Under the pieces are notes generated by a model. That model worked only from the letters and a program-made list of their open reading frames with translations. It was not told where the DNA came from and did no database searches. 64,000 nucleotides of DNA, from contig NZ_CP113925.1 in NCBI RefSeq assembly GCF_029392015.1, positions 186,001-250,000 of the forward strand, read 5' to 3'. The position numbers and the translations under genes are program-made. Positions 43,904 to 51,670 of the stretch are shown here, in pieces; the first letter of the stretch is position 1; the number at the start of each line of letters is the position of its first letter. This stretch comes from Bifidobacterium sp. ESL0728. GTDB taxonomy: Bacteria > Actinomycetota > Actinomycetes > Actinomycetales > Bifidobacteriaceae.

Positions 43904-44545
43904 ATGAAGAAGAACAAACTGACCGGTCTGCTGACCGCAGTCGTCGCCGGTGCGCTCGCGTTCTCACTCGCAGCGTGCGGGTCGAACGGCTCGGGCTCTG
44001 CTTCCGGCGACAAGGGCAAGTCCAGCTCGTCGTCCTCGCAGAACGCGCAGAAGAAGGCCAACAGCAACGGTGCGAAGTTCGAGGAGATTCCGATCGGGCA
44101 CGACCAGCAGATCTTCCCGTTGAACATCGCGACCGTTTACTTCCAGCCGGTTGATATGTATCCGCAGGGAATGGGACTTTCGGCGGCCGAATCGAACCTC
44201 CACCTGGAGGCCGACATCCATGCGCTCAAGGACAACAACCTTGGCTACGGCACCGGCGACTTCATTCCGAAGCTCACCGTCAAGTATCAGATTCAGGACA
44301 AGAACGACCCGAACAACAAGCAGGACGGCACGTTCATGGAGATGAACGCCGACGACGGGCCGCACTACGGCGCCAACATCAAGCTCGACAAGGCCGGGCA
44401 ATACAAACTCACCTACACCATCTACAGCCCTGAAACCAATGGCTGGACGCTGCACGTCGACCCGGATACGGGCGTCAAGGGCCGCTTCTGGACGAAGCCG
44501 ATTGTGGCCAGTTTCGATTGGAATTACGTCGTGCATCAGTGGTGA
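43904..44545 (+). CDS. P19/Tp34-family iron-transport lipoprotein
   Basis: 213 residues with a lipoprotein signal (Leu-Ala-Ala-Cys, Cys25) and AGGAG upstream. A Ser-rich spacer reaches to about 50. The rest has the P19/FetP pattern: Tyr-Phe-Gln-Pro-Val-Asp-Met near the start, His-Leu-Glu-Ala-Asp-Ile-His (metal-site Met, Glu and His residues), then Gly-Tyr-Gly-x-Gly-Asp-Phe-Ile-Pro and a C-terminal Gly-Arg-Phe-Trp. The family binds iron and copper outside the membrane and hands iron to FTR1. It follows the permease gene by 105 bp of AT-rich sequence. A large inverted repeat begins 10 bp after its stop codon. Confidence 0.92.
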   Translation: MKKNKLTGLLTAVVAGALAFSLAACGSNGSGSASGDKGKSSSSSSQNAQKKANSNGAKFEEIPIGHDQQIFPLNIATVYFQPVDMYPQGMGLSAAESNLHLEADIHALKDNNLGYGTGDFIPKLTVKYQIQDKNDPNNKQDGTFMEMNADDGPHYGANIKLDKAGQYKLTYTIYSPETNGWTLHVDPDTGVKGRFWTKPIVASFDWNYVVHQW

Positions 44546-44554
44546 CCAACTGAC

Positions 44555-44728
44555 GTGGTGGAGGAAGGCATACTTGCTTCGGAACCCTTACCGGCCAAAC
44601 CGTTAAGCGGACAGCCCTGTGGGCTGTCTGTAGGTTTGGTGAGCGCGATGTATCGAGCGCGAAGGCAAAATCTCTGATTTTGCTTAGGCCGAGCTTTATT
44701 CCTCAGCAAGCATGCCTTCCTCCACCAC
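44555..44728 (-). repeat. Structured inverted-repeat element 1 (174 nt), minus orientation
   Basis: The ends form a 24-bp stem (44555-44578 with 44705-44728) with one non-canonical pair. Inside are CCAAACC/GGTTTGG enclosing GACAGCCC-TGT-GGGCTGTC, a GCAAAATC-TCT-GATTTTGC hairpin and a CGGCC/GGCCG pair, so the whole can fold as a multi-branched structure. On the minus strand the core ATGCTTGCTGAG ... AAAGCT(C)GGCCTA ... CGAAGCAAGTAT matches element 2. The outer stem sequence does not match, although it is self-complementary. Confidence 0.7.
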
Positions 44729-44901
44729 TCAACGGTAACTAGATGCAAAGCGACTGGAGCGGATAAAAAATAGTTTTGCGTAGTTGCGGATGTTTTTTAA
44801 CCTACGTAACGCTTAGCTCGCAAAGATTTAGTAGTTTGCGTTTACTTCGTATTGCTATGTCATTTAACTAATTGCCAATGCTAATGATTCATTGGTTGAG
44901 T

Positions 44902-44986
44902 AGTTGTCTGGGAATATGCTTGCTGAGACATAAAGCTTGGCCTACCGGCCTGGAGGGTGTCGAAGCAAGTATATTCCCAGACAACT
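44902..44986 (+). repeat. Structured inverted-repeat element 2 (85 nt), plus orientation
   Basis: A 23-bp stem (44902-44924 with 44964-44986), with one G-U pair, encloses a 39-nt loop containing GGCC-TACC-GGCC. The core ATGCTTGCTGAG ... AAAGCTTGGCCTA ... CGAAGCAAGTAT is shared with element 1, which lies in the opposite direction. Element 2 lacks about 90 nt of internal hairpins present in element 1. The outer stem is a different but again self-complementary sequence. It ends 72 bp before the DUF2318 gene. Confidence 0.7.
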
Positions 44987-45058
44987 GCGTCAGTTGATTC
45001 CTTGGTAATGAGATAAAAGCTAGCTAATTACGGTTGGCAAGGATAAGGATTCGAGAAA

Positions 45059-46333
45059 ATGCTCGAGGAATTTGTGGGGGCGCTGCCGGGGATGGTGGCG
45101 CCGGCGCTGCTGGTGATGACACTGAGCGTGCTGCTCGGGGTCGGCGAGGGGCGCGATAGGCCGGTCAGTCGACAGTGGCGGCTCTATGGGTTGATTGTCG
45201 GGATTGCGGCGGCGCTGATTTTTACTATGCTACGCGTGCTGGTCATCGTCGACCGGCGTTCTGGGGTCAATCTGCCGGTGCTCATTGGGTGCGTGGTCTG
45301 CGATGTGTTGATACTCGCGATTATGGCCTGCTCCAAAGGGCTTGTGCGCGACTGGCATGAGCATCCGGTCCGGCTGCATGTAGCCAACGCGATTTCGGCA
45401 ATAGGCATTGCGTTGACTACGTTCTTTGCCTCGCAGGATGTCTTTATGCAGCTGACCAGTTTTGTGGAGACCGGCGAATCCCCGTTTACCTCCAAGATGC
45501 TGTTGCGTGCACTCGGCTTTGTGCTGGGCATCGCGACGGCCGTCGTGGTGGCGGCGATTTTCCGTACCATGCGTACCACGGCGGTACGTGGCAGCTTCCT
45601 TGCGGCTTCAATGTTGATGCTGCTGATTTTGCTGGTTCGCCATTTGACGCAACTTTGCTCGCTGCTGATGTCGATGATGTTTGTCGAATTCGACGGGACC
45701 GCATTTAACGTGCTGATTGTCGCGGCGAATAATGACATGAATTTGGTCATCGCCTCGGTGCTGGTCTTTATCATCCCTGTTATCGCTTCGATTGCGGCCG
45801 GCTTCCGTACGCCGCTGGCCGGTGCCAATGATGCCGTCGTTCGTGAGCACAAAGCGTTCCGGCGCCGCGCGAAAGCGGCCGGCGCATGGAGCCTGATCGC
45901 CATGATTGTGGTGACGTTCGCCCTGACCGCAGGTGTGGCCAAAGTCCATGAACAGCCGACACTTTCGCCGCCGGAAGGATATTCGCAGCACAACGGCATC
46001 GCGACCATCGCCTTCAACAAGGTGGACGACGGCCACCTGCACCGCTTCCAGTACAAGGCCAAGGACGGCACCGTGATGCGCTTCATCATCATCAAGAAGA
46101 ACGGCGGTTCTTACGGCGTCGGGCTTGATGCATGTATGACATGTGGAGATGCCGGCTACTACGAAAAGGACGGCAAGATCATCTGCAAACGCTGCGGCGT
46201 AGAGATGAACGTCGCGACCATCGGCTTCAAGGGCGGTTGCAATCCGATACCGTTCCCGTTCGAGGCGTCGCACGGCAAAATCACCATCCACACCTCCGAT
46301 CTCGACGCGCTGTCGAGCCACTTTAAGGAATAA
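45059..46333 (+). CDS. DUF2318 (FtrD-like) membrane protein of the iron cluster
   Basis: 424 residues. About seven or eight membrane helices fill residues 5-300. A soluble extracytoplasmic C-terminal domain follows, with Cys-x-x-Cys at 359/362 (Ala-Cys-Met-Thr-Cys-Gly-Asp), a second Cys-x-x-Cys at 376/379 and a further Cys near 394 in Gly-Gly-Cys-Asn-Pro-Ile. This is the DUF2318 cysteine pattern. Genes of this family sit beside FTR1 and P19 genes in many bacteria and are thought to take part in reductive iron handling. The position after the P19-like gene fits, although a 513-bp gap with two structured elements separates them. The ATG at 45059 is supported by GGATAAGGATTCG upstream. Confidence 0.88.
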   Translation: MLEEFVGALPGMVAPALLVMTLSVLLGVGEGRDRPVSRQWRLYGLIVGIAAALIFTMLRVLVIVDRRSGVNLPVLIGCVVCDVLILAIMACSKGLVRDWHEHPVRLHVANAISAIGIALTTFFASQDVFMQLTSFVETGESPFTSKMLLRALGFVLGIATAVVVAAIFRTMRTTAVRGSFLAASMLMLLILLVRHLTQLCSLLMSMMFVEFDGTAFNVLIVAANNDMNLVIASVLVFIIPVIASIAAGFRTPLAGANDAVVREHKAFRRRAKAAGAWSLIAMIVVTFALTAGVAKVHEQPTLSPPEGYSQHNGIATIAFNKVDDGHLHRFQYKAKDGTVMRFIIIKKNGGSYGVGLDACMTCGDAGYYEKDGKIICKRCGVEMNVATIGFKGGCNPIPFPFEASHGKITIHTSDLDALSSHFKE

Positions 46334-46440
46334 GGCGGGCGATTATGGCGAAATCTACGCATGTGAAGACGAAACCGCCTCTAAACCTACGGCAAATACG
46401 AGTTTCTATTGGTTTAAAGGCAGGGAATTGCAATCGTGCT

Positions 46441-46477
46441 CCTAACCCTCACGGAAGTGCGCATAAAAACAGGGTTA
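46441..46477 (+). promoter_or_regulatory. Hairpin before the first permease gene
   Basis: CTAACCCT (46441-46448) pairs with AGGGTTAG (46470-46477) around a 21-nt loop. A weaker TAAACC/GGTTTA hairpin lies just before it (46382-46416). With 178 bp between two genes that should be co-transcribed, these may be control or processing sites. No T run follows, so a terminator is less likely. Confidence 0.35.
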
Positions 46478-46514
46478 GAGGTATGAACGCGATTATTGCT
46501 GAAGGGAGAGCGTG

Positions 46515-48062
46515 ATGTTTCTGCTGAGAATGGTATTCCGCTCGTTTTCGCGGCAGCTCAAGCGGCGATTGCTGATTGCGGTGACTGTGTGCCTGTCGGC
46601 CACGATCTGCGTGGCGATGCTCGGCGTCGTCTTCGATGTGGGCGACAAACTCAACGCCGAACTGTCTACTTATGGCTCGAATATCGTGGTCAAACCCAAG
46701 GCCGACGCGGTGGTGTCGGACTTGTACAATACCGCCGACGCGGGTAACGGTGCACAAGACGCGGACCCGACTTCGTTCCTCAAGGAATCGGACGTGCCCA
46801 GCATCAAAACGACGTTCTGGGCGTTCAACATCACCGATTTCGCGCCGGAACTCAACGTGAACGCGACCATCGACGGGCGCAACGTGCCGGTGACGGGGAC
46901 GTGGTTCAACAAGAAAGTGCCGCTGGCGACCGGCGAAAGCGTGATCGCCGGGGTCAAAGGCATGCGTTCGTGGTGGAAGGTCGACGGAGCCTGGGCCAAG
47001 GACGGTGCCGGAGCCGCAGGAACCGGCAAAGTCGTGGCCGCTGGTGACACCAATAAAACTGCTGGCGCAGATGAGCAGGGTGACAAAGGCCAATCCGGAA
47101 GCTCCATGAATATGGCTATGGGAGGCGACAACGGAAAGCAAGCCGCTGATGCCAATTCTAAGAATGTTCAGAACGATGCGGCCGGTGTCGGCTCCAAGAA
47201 CGCTCCGAAAAGTAGAAATACGGCAGATTCTACGAGTGCGGATGGTGTCGTTCAAGGCATGATGGGCAAGGACCTGGCGAACGCCACCCATACCAAAGTC
47301 GGGCAGACCGTTACAGTTTCCAAAGTTGCGGCCGATGGGCAGCACCGCAGCCAGCGCGTGCGGATTGTCGGGATTTTCGATTCCGGCGACAACGATGCCA
47401 ATGGCATGTACATCCCTTCATGGTCGGCGCAGCGGCTTGCCGATTTGCCGGATTCCATCGACAAAATCGAGGTCAAGGCGCTCACGACCCCCGAAAACGA
47501 TTTGGCGCGCAAGGCCGAAAAAGACCCGGCGGCGCTGAGCCAGGAGGAATGGGAGACCTGGTACTGCACGGCTTATCCGTCTTCGATTGCCTATCAGATC
47601 GAGGAAGTGATGCCGGGGGCCGTCGCCAAGCAGGTTCGGCAGGTTGCGGCGCTGCAGGGCGATGTGCTGCACAAGACGCAGGCGATGATGATACTGATGA
47701 CCGCGCTGAGCTTGATTGCAGCAGCTATCGCCGTGGCCAATCTCATGGCGTCTTCGATTGGTGAGCGTGGTTCGGAACTGGCGTTGCTCAAGGCCATCGG
47801 GGCTACAGACGGTGCGGCTTCGAGGCTGATGCTCACTGAAACGGCGGTGATTTCGCTTATCGGCGGCTTGGTCGGCGCGGGACTCGGCTCACTGCTTGCG
47901 CAAGTCATTGGCCATGTCGTGTTCGGCTCGGGAGTAGCGATGCGGCCGATGGTGTTTGTGCTGGTGTTCGTCCTGTTGGCCGTGACCATTCTGATTGCTT
48001 CGTTCTCCTCGATTCGTTCGATTCTGCATTTGCGTCCGGCGGAGGTGCTGCATGGCCGCTGA
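46515..48062 (+). CDS. MacB/FtsX-type ABC transporter permease (first of the iron cluster)
   Basis: I chose ATG 46515, six bases after GGGAG, rather than the adjacent GTG 46512. The 515-residue protein has an N-terminal helix (about 15-40), a large extracytoplasmic MacB-like domain and a C-terminal FtsX domain with three helices. That domain begins after residue 390 and contains Gly-Glu-Arg-Gly-Ser-Glu-Leu-Ala-Leu-Leu-Lys-Ala-Ile-Gly-Ala. A low-complexity insert (about 164-252) rich in Ala, Asn, Lys and Asp contains Met-Asn-Met-Ala-Met. This family forms MacB-like complexes that couple ATP hydrolysis to work outside the membrane. Its partners are the next permease and the ATPase at 50549. Confidence 0.9.
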   Translation: MFLLRMVFRSFSRQLKRRLLIAVTVCLSATICVAMLGVVFDVGDKLNAELSTYGSNIVVKPKADAVVSDLYNTADAGNGAQDADPTSFLKESDVPSIKTTFWAFNITDFAPELNVNATIDGRNVPVTGTWFNKKVPLATGESVIAGVKGMRSWWKVDGAWAKDGAGAAGTGKVVAAGDTNKTAGADEQGDKGQSGSSMNMAMGGDNGKQAADANSKNVQNDAAGVGSKNAPKSRNTADSTSADGVVQGMMGKDLANATHTKVGQTVTVSKVAADGQHRSQRVRIVGIFDSGDNDANGMYIPSWSAQRLADLPDSIDKIEVKALTTPENDLARKAEKDPAALSQEEWETWYCTAYPSSIAYQIEEVMPGAVAKQVRQVAALQGDVLHKTQAMMILMTALSLIAAAIAVANLMASSIGERGSELALLKAIGATDGAASRLMLTETAVISLIGGLVGAGLGSLLAQVIGHVVFGSGVAMRPMVFVLVFVLLAVTILIASFSSIRSILHLRPAEVLHGR

Positions 48063-48169
48063 TCGCAATGGGCTCGGAGCGAGCGTGATGGTAAAGAGGC
48101 AAAGATGCGGGCACGACATGTGCGAGGCCGGTTTTTCGTCGATGCCGATAGTAACGAAAGGAGGACGGC

Positions 48170-50146
48170 ATGAGTGACTTGAAACGGAACGATGACAGCA
48201 AAGGCGTCTATAAAAATGACGGCGCGAACTCCGATGCTTGTGTGGAAAGTAATGCAAATATCTCTGCGGGTTCTGCTGACATTTCTATCGAGCGTCCGAT
48301 GACGAACCGGCGCATGTTCTTCCGCATGTTGTTTAGTGCGGTGTTTCGGAGGCGCTCGCGGGCGATGATGGCCGTGGTTGCTTCCCTGGTGGGCGCGGCG
48401 ACGCTGTTCTGTCTGGCGGCGATCTGCGTGGCGGTGCCGCAGCAGATGAACGAGGAAATGCGGGCTTATGGTGCCAATCTCATTATTACGCCGACCCAGC
48501 GGACTGTGGCCGGGAAGGCCGTCGATGGCGCTCATAATTCCGGCTCGGTGGATGGGGGTGTCGGAACGACGACAGGCTCTAATGGAGCCGATAGAGCCAA
48601 CTGGTCCGGCGACGCAAACGCGACTAATGAGAAAAATAATGCAGACAGTGTAAATGTCGCGGATTCCGGATTCGACCAGAAAACCGTGGCGGCGCTGAAC
48701 TCGACGGTCAGAAACGCTGGTTCCGAGCGTTCGGCCGCGTATCGGTATGAGAATACTCGTATCAATTCGTTGCCGTTCGTGGTGGCGGGTATCGATCCGC
48801 ACGATGTGAAGGCATTGAACCATCACTGGAGTGTGGAGGGCAAGTGGCCGTCGGACGGCGGGGTCATGCTCGGGCGCGACGCGGCCACCAAGCTCGATGC
48901 TAAGATCGGCTCGACCATCATCATCAAATACAGTCCCGGCAAAAGCGTTGCTGCCGCAACTACTGGTGAGACTGGTGGTTCCAGTAACTCCGGTTCGGGA
49001 AGTGAGAGCTCAAGTTCGCAGGGCTTTGCGAATGGCAACGGCAATAGCGGTGGCTCAGACAGCGGTTCTTCGGAATCGACAGGTGGCAATTCCTCCGGGC
49101 ACGACATGTCGAATATGAAGGGCATGAAAATGTCCGATTCGTCGCATGCCGATACTGTGCAGCAAGGTATGACCGACGCGACGGCGAAGGACAAGCTGGG
49201 CAAGGCATTGGACAGTATGTCGGCAGAGGCCAAGACTCCCGATATGACGGGTATGGATATGTCGGGTAAGGACACGCACGACATGGCGAATATGCTAGGC
49301 ATGAAGATGTCGGCCAAGGGTTCTGGTTCCGTCAATCTTGCACAATGGAAATCATCGGGAACAATGGGTGTTGGAAAGGCAGACAATCATTTTGGTTCCG
49401 CAACGCCGGCGGGATGGAACTTGGCGGGAATGAACGTCGGAAAGGCGGATAATCGTTCCGGCTCGGTCCAACTGGCGGAATGGAAGCCCACCGCTCCCAA
49501 CGCGGGCGGGATGGAATTCCGGGTGGACGGCATCGTCGACACCGGCGGCAGCGAGGACGATATGGTTTATGCCAACAACCTCGACGTCGACAAACTCACC
49601 GGTTTCGAGCGGGGTGCGGATGTGGTCGAATTTTCCGTTGATACCTCTGACGCAGAGTTGAGCAATCTCGTCAGTAGCGTCAACAAGAAAGCTTCGCTCA
49701 ACGCGAAGGCACAGAAGGTCACGAAGATTACCTCGTCCAACGTTCGCATCATCACCATGCTGCAGACGCTGTTCTGGATTGTCACCGTGGTCGTGCTCGT
49801 GCTGACGCTCGTCGGTGTGGGAACCACGATTTCGTCCATCGTCTCGCAGCGACGCAACGAAATCGGCTTGCGCAAGGCACTCGGCGCCTCGTCTCGCGAC
49901 ATCGCGGTGGAGTTCACCGTCGAAGCGGCGCTTTACGGGTTGATTGGCGGATTGTTCGGTACGGCCATTGGCTATGTGCTCGCGCGTGCATTGAGCGCTT
50001 CCGTTTTCGGACAGAAGCTTTCTCTCAACTGGCCGCTGGCGCTCGCCTCTGTGTTGGTAAGTATGTTGGTTGCGGTGCTTGCGTCGCTGCCCCCGGTGCG
50101 CAACGCGGTGCGGATCGATCCGGCCGTGGTGCTGCAGGAGGAATAG
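48170..50146 (+). CDS. MacB/FtsX-type ABC transporter permease with Met/His-rich insert (second)
   Basis: 658 residues, preceded by AAAGGAGG. After a hydrophilic N-terminus of about 45 residues come a membrane helix (about 60-85), a MacB-like extracytoplasmic domain and a C-terminal FtsX domain. The last contains Gln-Arg-Arg-Asn-Glu-Ile-Gly-Leu-Arg-Lys-Ala-Leu-Gly-Ala. The extracytoplasmic domain is split by an insert (about 263-447, bases 48955-49510). It begins with a Ser/Gly-rich linker. Two Met/His/Asp clusters follow (near 49099-49146 and 49239-49310), of the type His-Asp-Met-x-x-Met-x-x-Met-x-Met, then two Gly-Lys-Ala-Asp-Asn repeats. Such clusters bind soft or transition metals, in keeping with the iron context. 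It forms a pair with the previous permease. Confidence 0.9.
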   Translation: MSDLKRNDDSKGVYKNDGANSDACVESNANISAGSADISIERPMTNRRMFFRMLFSAVFRRRSRAMMAVVASLVGAATLFCLAAICVAVPQQMNEEMRAYGANLIITPTQRTVAGKAVDGAHNSGSVDGGVGTTTGSNGADRANWSGDANATNEKNNADSVNVADSGFDQKTVAALNSTVRNAGSERSAAYRYENTRINSLPFVVAGIDPHDVKALNHHWSVEGKWPSDGGVMLGRDAATKLDAKIGSTIIIKYSPGKSVAAATTGETGGSSNSGSGSESSSSQGFANGNGNSGGSDSGSSESTGGNSSGHDMSNMKGMKMSDSSHADTVQQGMTDATAKDKLGKALDSMSAEAKTPDMTGMDMSGKDTHDMANMLGMKMSAKGSGSVNLAQWKSSGTMGVGKADNHFGSATPAGWNLAGMNVGKADNRSGSVQLAEWKPTAPNAGGMEFRVDGIVDTGGSEDDMVYANNLDVDKLTGFERGADVVEFSVDTSDAELSNLVSSVNKKASLNAKAQKVTKITSSNVRIITMLQTLFWIVTVVVLVLTLVGVGTTISSIVSQRRNEIGLRKALGASSRDIAVEFTVEAALYGLIGGLFGTAIGYVLARALSASVFGQKLSLNWPLALASVLVSMLVAVLASLPPVRNAVRIDPAVVLQEE

Positions 50147-50184
50147 CAGTATGAGAGCATTTCATCTTGTAGGAACAAGTGAAG

Positions 50185-50395
50185 CAGCACGGAAGTCAAC
50201 AAGGCAGTCTTTATTAAGTCCGTGCTGTGCTTTATCGGTAACTGAAATCTCAAAAGGTTGGAATTCCGTGGTTCCTCTTGTTGGTGAAGTAGTCTTTGGC
50301 AGCAGAGAAACCGATAAAGTATCATTCGCTTTTTCCGTGCTACGCATTCACAGGACTAACACCGGAATTCCGTTATTTACGCTTTCCGTGCTACG
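50185..50395. repeat. Repeat- and hairpin-rich gap between permease and ATPase genes
   Basis: The 402-bp gap (50147-50548) has no gene. CAGCACGGA (50185-50193) pairs with TCCGTGCTG (50219-50227), and CTTTATCGGT (50230-50239) pairs with ACCGATAAAG (50310-50319). The direct repeat TTTCCGTGCTACG occurs at 50332-50344 and 50383-50395 and resembles the arm of the first hairpin. A gap of this size within an operon, filled with repeats, is unusual. Confidence 0.55.
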
Positions 50396-50548
50396 GGACC
50401 GAATTCGTTGGCCGAATGCCGGTCCTGAACACGATGAATTTCCCAATGATAAAGCTATTGATAATGCCGATACGGACTATCGGAAAGCGACAAAGCCCGA
50501 TTATTGGCACGAAAGAACAAATTTTAGTAATGAGTGAAAGGAGTGGCT

Positions 50549-51340
50549 ATGCTGCTCGAACTTGATCATATTTCGAAGATCTACGGCGACCTTCACGCGG
50601 TGGACGACCTCAGCCTCACCGTGCCGGCGGGGCAGTGGCTCGCGGTCGTGGGCTCGTCCGGTTCCGGCAAGACCACGCTGATGAACATCATCGGCTGCAT
50701 GGATTCGCCGTCCAAGGGTTCGGTGACGCTTGAAGGCCGCGAGCTCAACGACTTGAACGCCACTCAGCTGGCCGACGTGCGCAAGAACGTCATCGGTCTG
50801 GTCTTCCAGAAGTTCTACCTTGTGCCGCACCTGACCGCCGTCGAAAACGTGATGGTGGCGCAGTACTATCATTCGGTGGTCGACGAAAAGGAGGCGCTTG
50901 AGGCGCTTGACCATGTGGGCTTAAAAGACCGTGCGAAGCATCTGCCCAGCGAGCTTTCCGGCGGCGAGCAGCAGCGTGTGTGCATCGCCCGTGCGCTGAT
51001 CAATCATCCCAAGTTGATTTTGGCCGACGAGCCCACCGGCAACCTGGACGAGAAGAACGAGAAAATCGTGCTTGACCTCTTCCGTGAGTTGCATGAGCAG
51101 GGAACCACCATCATCGTGGTGACGCACGACGCGTTGGTCGCCTCGTGTGCGCAACGCGAGATCATGCTGAACCACGGTGTGCTGGTCGGCGAGCAGTGGA
51201 ACGATCAAAAGGCGCGTGAGGCTTACGAAGCAGCGGGAGGCAAACCAGCCTCCACCGGCGCGCAAGTCGAAGGCGCCCAGCAAGGCGATGCCCCGATTTC
51301 GTTCGCCAACCCGACGAAAGCTGCGAAAGTCCAAGGATAA
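50549..51340 (+). CDS. ABC transporter ATP-binding protein (LolD/MacB type) of the iron cluster
   Basis: The start is ATG 50549, five bases after GAAAGGAG; an upstream in-frame GTG is less likely. 263 residues with Walker A Gly-Ser-Ser-Gly-Ser-Gly-Lys-Thr (35-42), Q-loop Phe-Gln-Lys-Phe-Tyr, signature Leu-Ser-Gly-Gly-Glu-Gln-Gln-Arg (about 136-143), Walker B Leu-Ala-Asp-Glu-Pro-Thr-Gly-Asn and H-loop Val-Thr-His-Asp. It belongs to the MacB/LolD class that drives FtsX-type permeases, so it very likely serves the two permeases upstream. A polar tail of about 45 residues follows the domain. It is the last gene of the cluster; the thioredoxin-like genes found at the end of related clusters are absent here. 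Confidence 0.95.
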   Translation: MLLELDHISKIYGDLHAVDDLSLTVPAGQWLAVVGSSGSGKTTLMNIIGCMDSPSKGSVTLEGRELNDLNATQLADVRKNVIGLVFQKFYLVPHLTAVENVMVAQYYHSVVDEKEALEALDHVGLKDRAKHLPSELSGGEQQRVCIARALINHPKLILADEPTGNLDEKNEKIVLDLFRELHEQGTTIIVVTHDALVASCAQREIMLNHGVLVGEQWNDQKAREAYEAAGGKPASTGAQVEGAQQGDAPISFANPTKAAKVQG

Positions 51341-51670
51341 CGGAATAAGGCAATTTCGACTTGTAGCAGCTTGAACTTCAATTCACCGGTTTACAGGAAA
51401 CGCTAGGTGTGGCTTCGGGCTTGCGATTGTACCCTTTGCGTGACATGGCAGATACTTGCCGTCGAAAACGTTGTGGGCTATTTCAGGAATTTCAGGTTGG
51501 ACGAGCCATGGGTAGGGGCTGTGTAAGGGACTTCGGAATGAGAATGATGCTATGCTGCTGTTTGTTCTTGCTCAATTCAATGTTCGGGTGCGACGCCACT
51601 TGCCAGGCCTGAGGCCAGACCCGGCAGCTTGCGGATGTGCACTTGGGATTGATGCGTTGTCTGTTGTGAT
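51341..51670. other. Gap between convergent ATPase and YhgE genes
   Basis: I see no convincing gene; a 67-codon plus-strand frame here has no ribosome site. Short GC-rich inverted sequences near 51603-51635 (GGCCTGAGGCC) may help end transcription from both sides. Confidence 0.4.

Noticed and set aside
51409..51612. A 67-codon frame after the ATPase gene
   Set aside because: No ribosome site; Cys/Arg-rich translation without pattern; it lies in a convergent gap.
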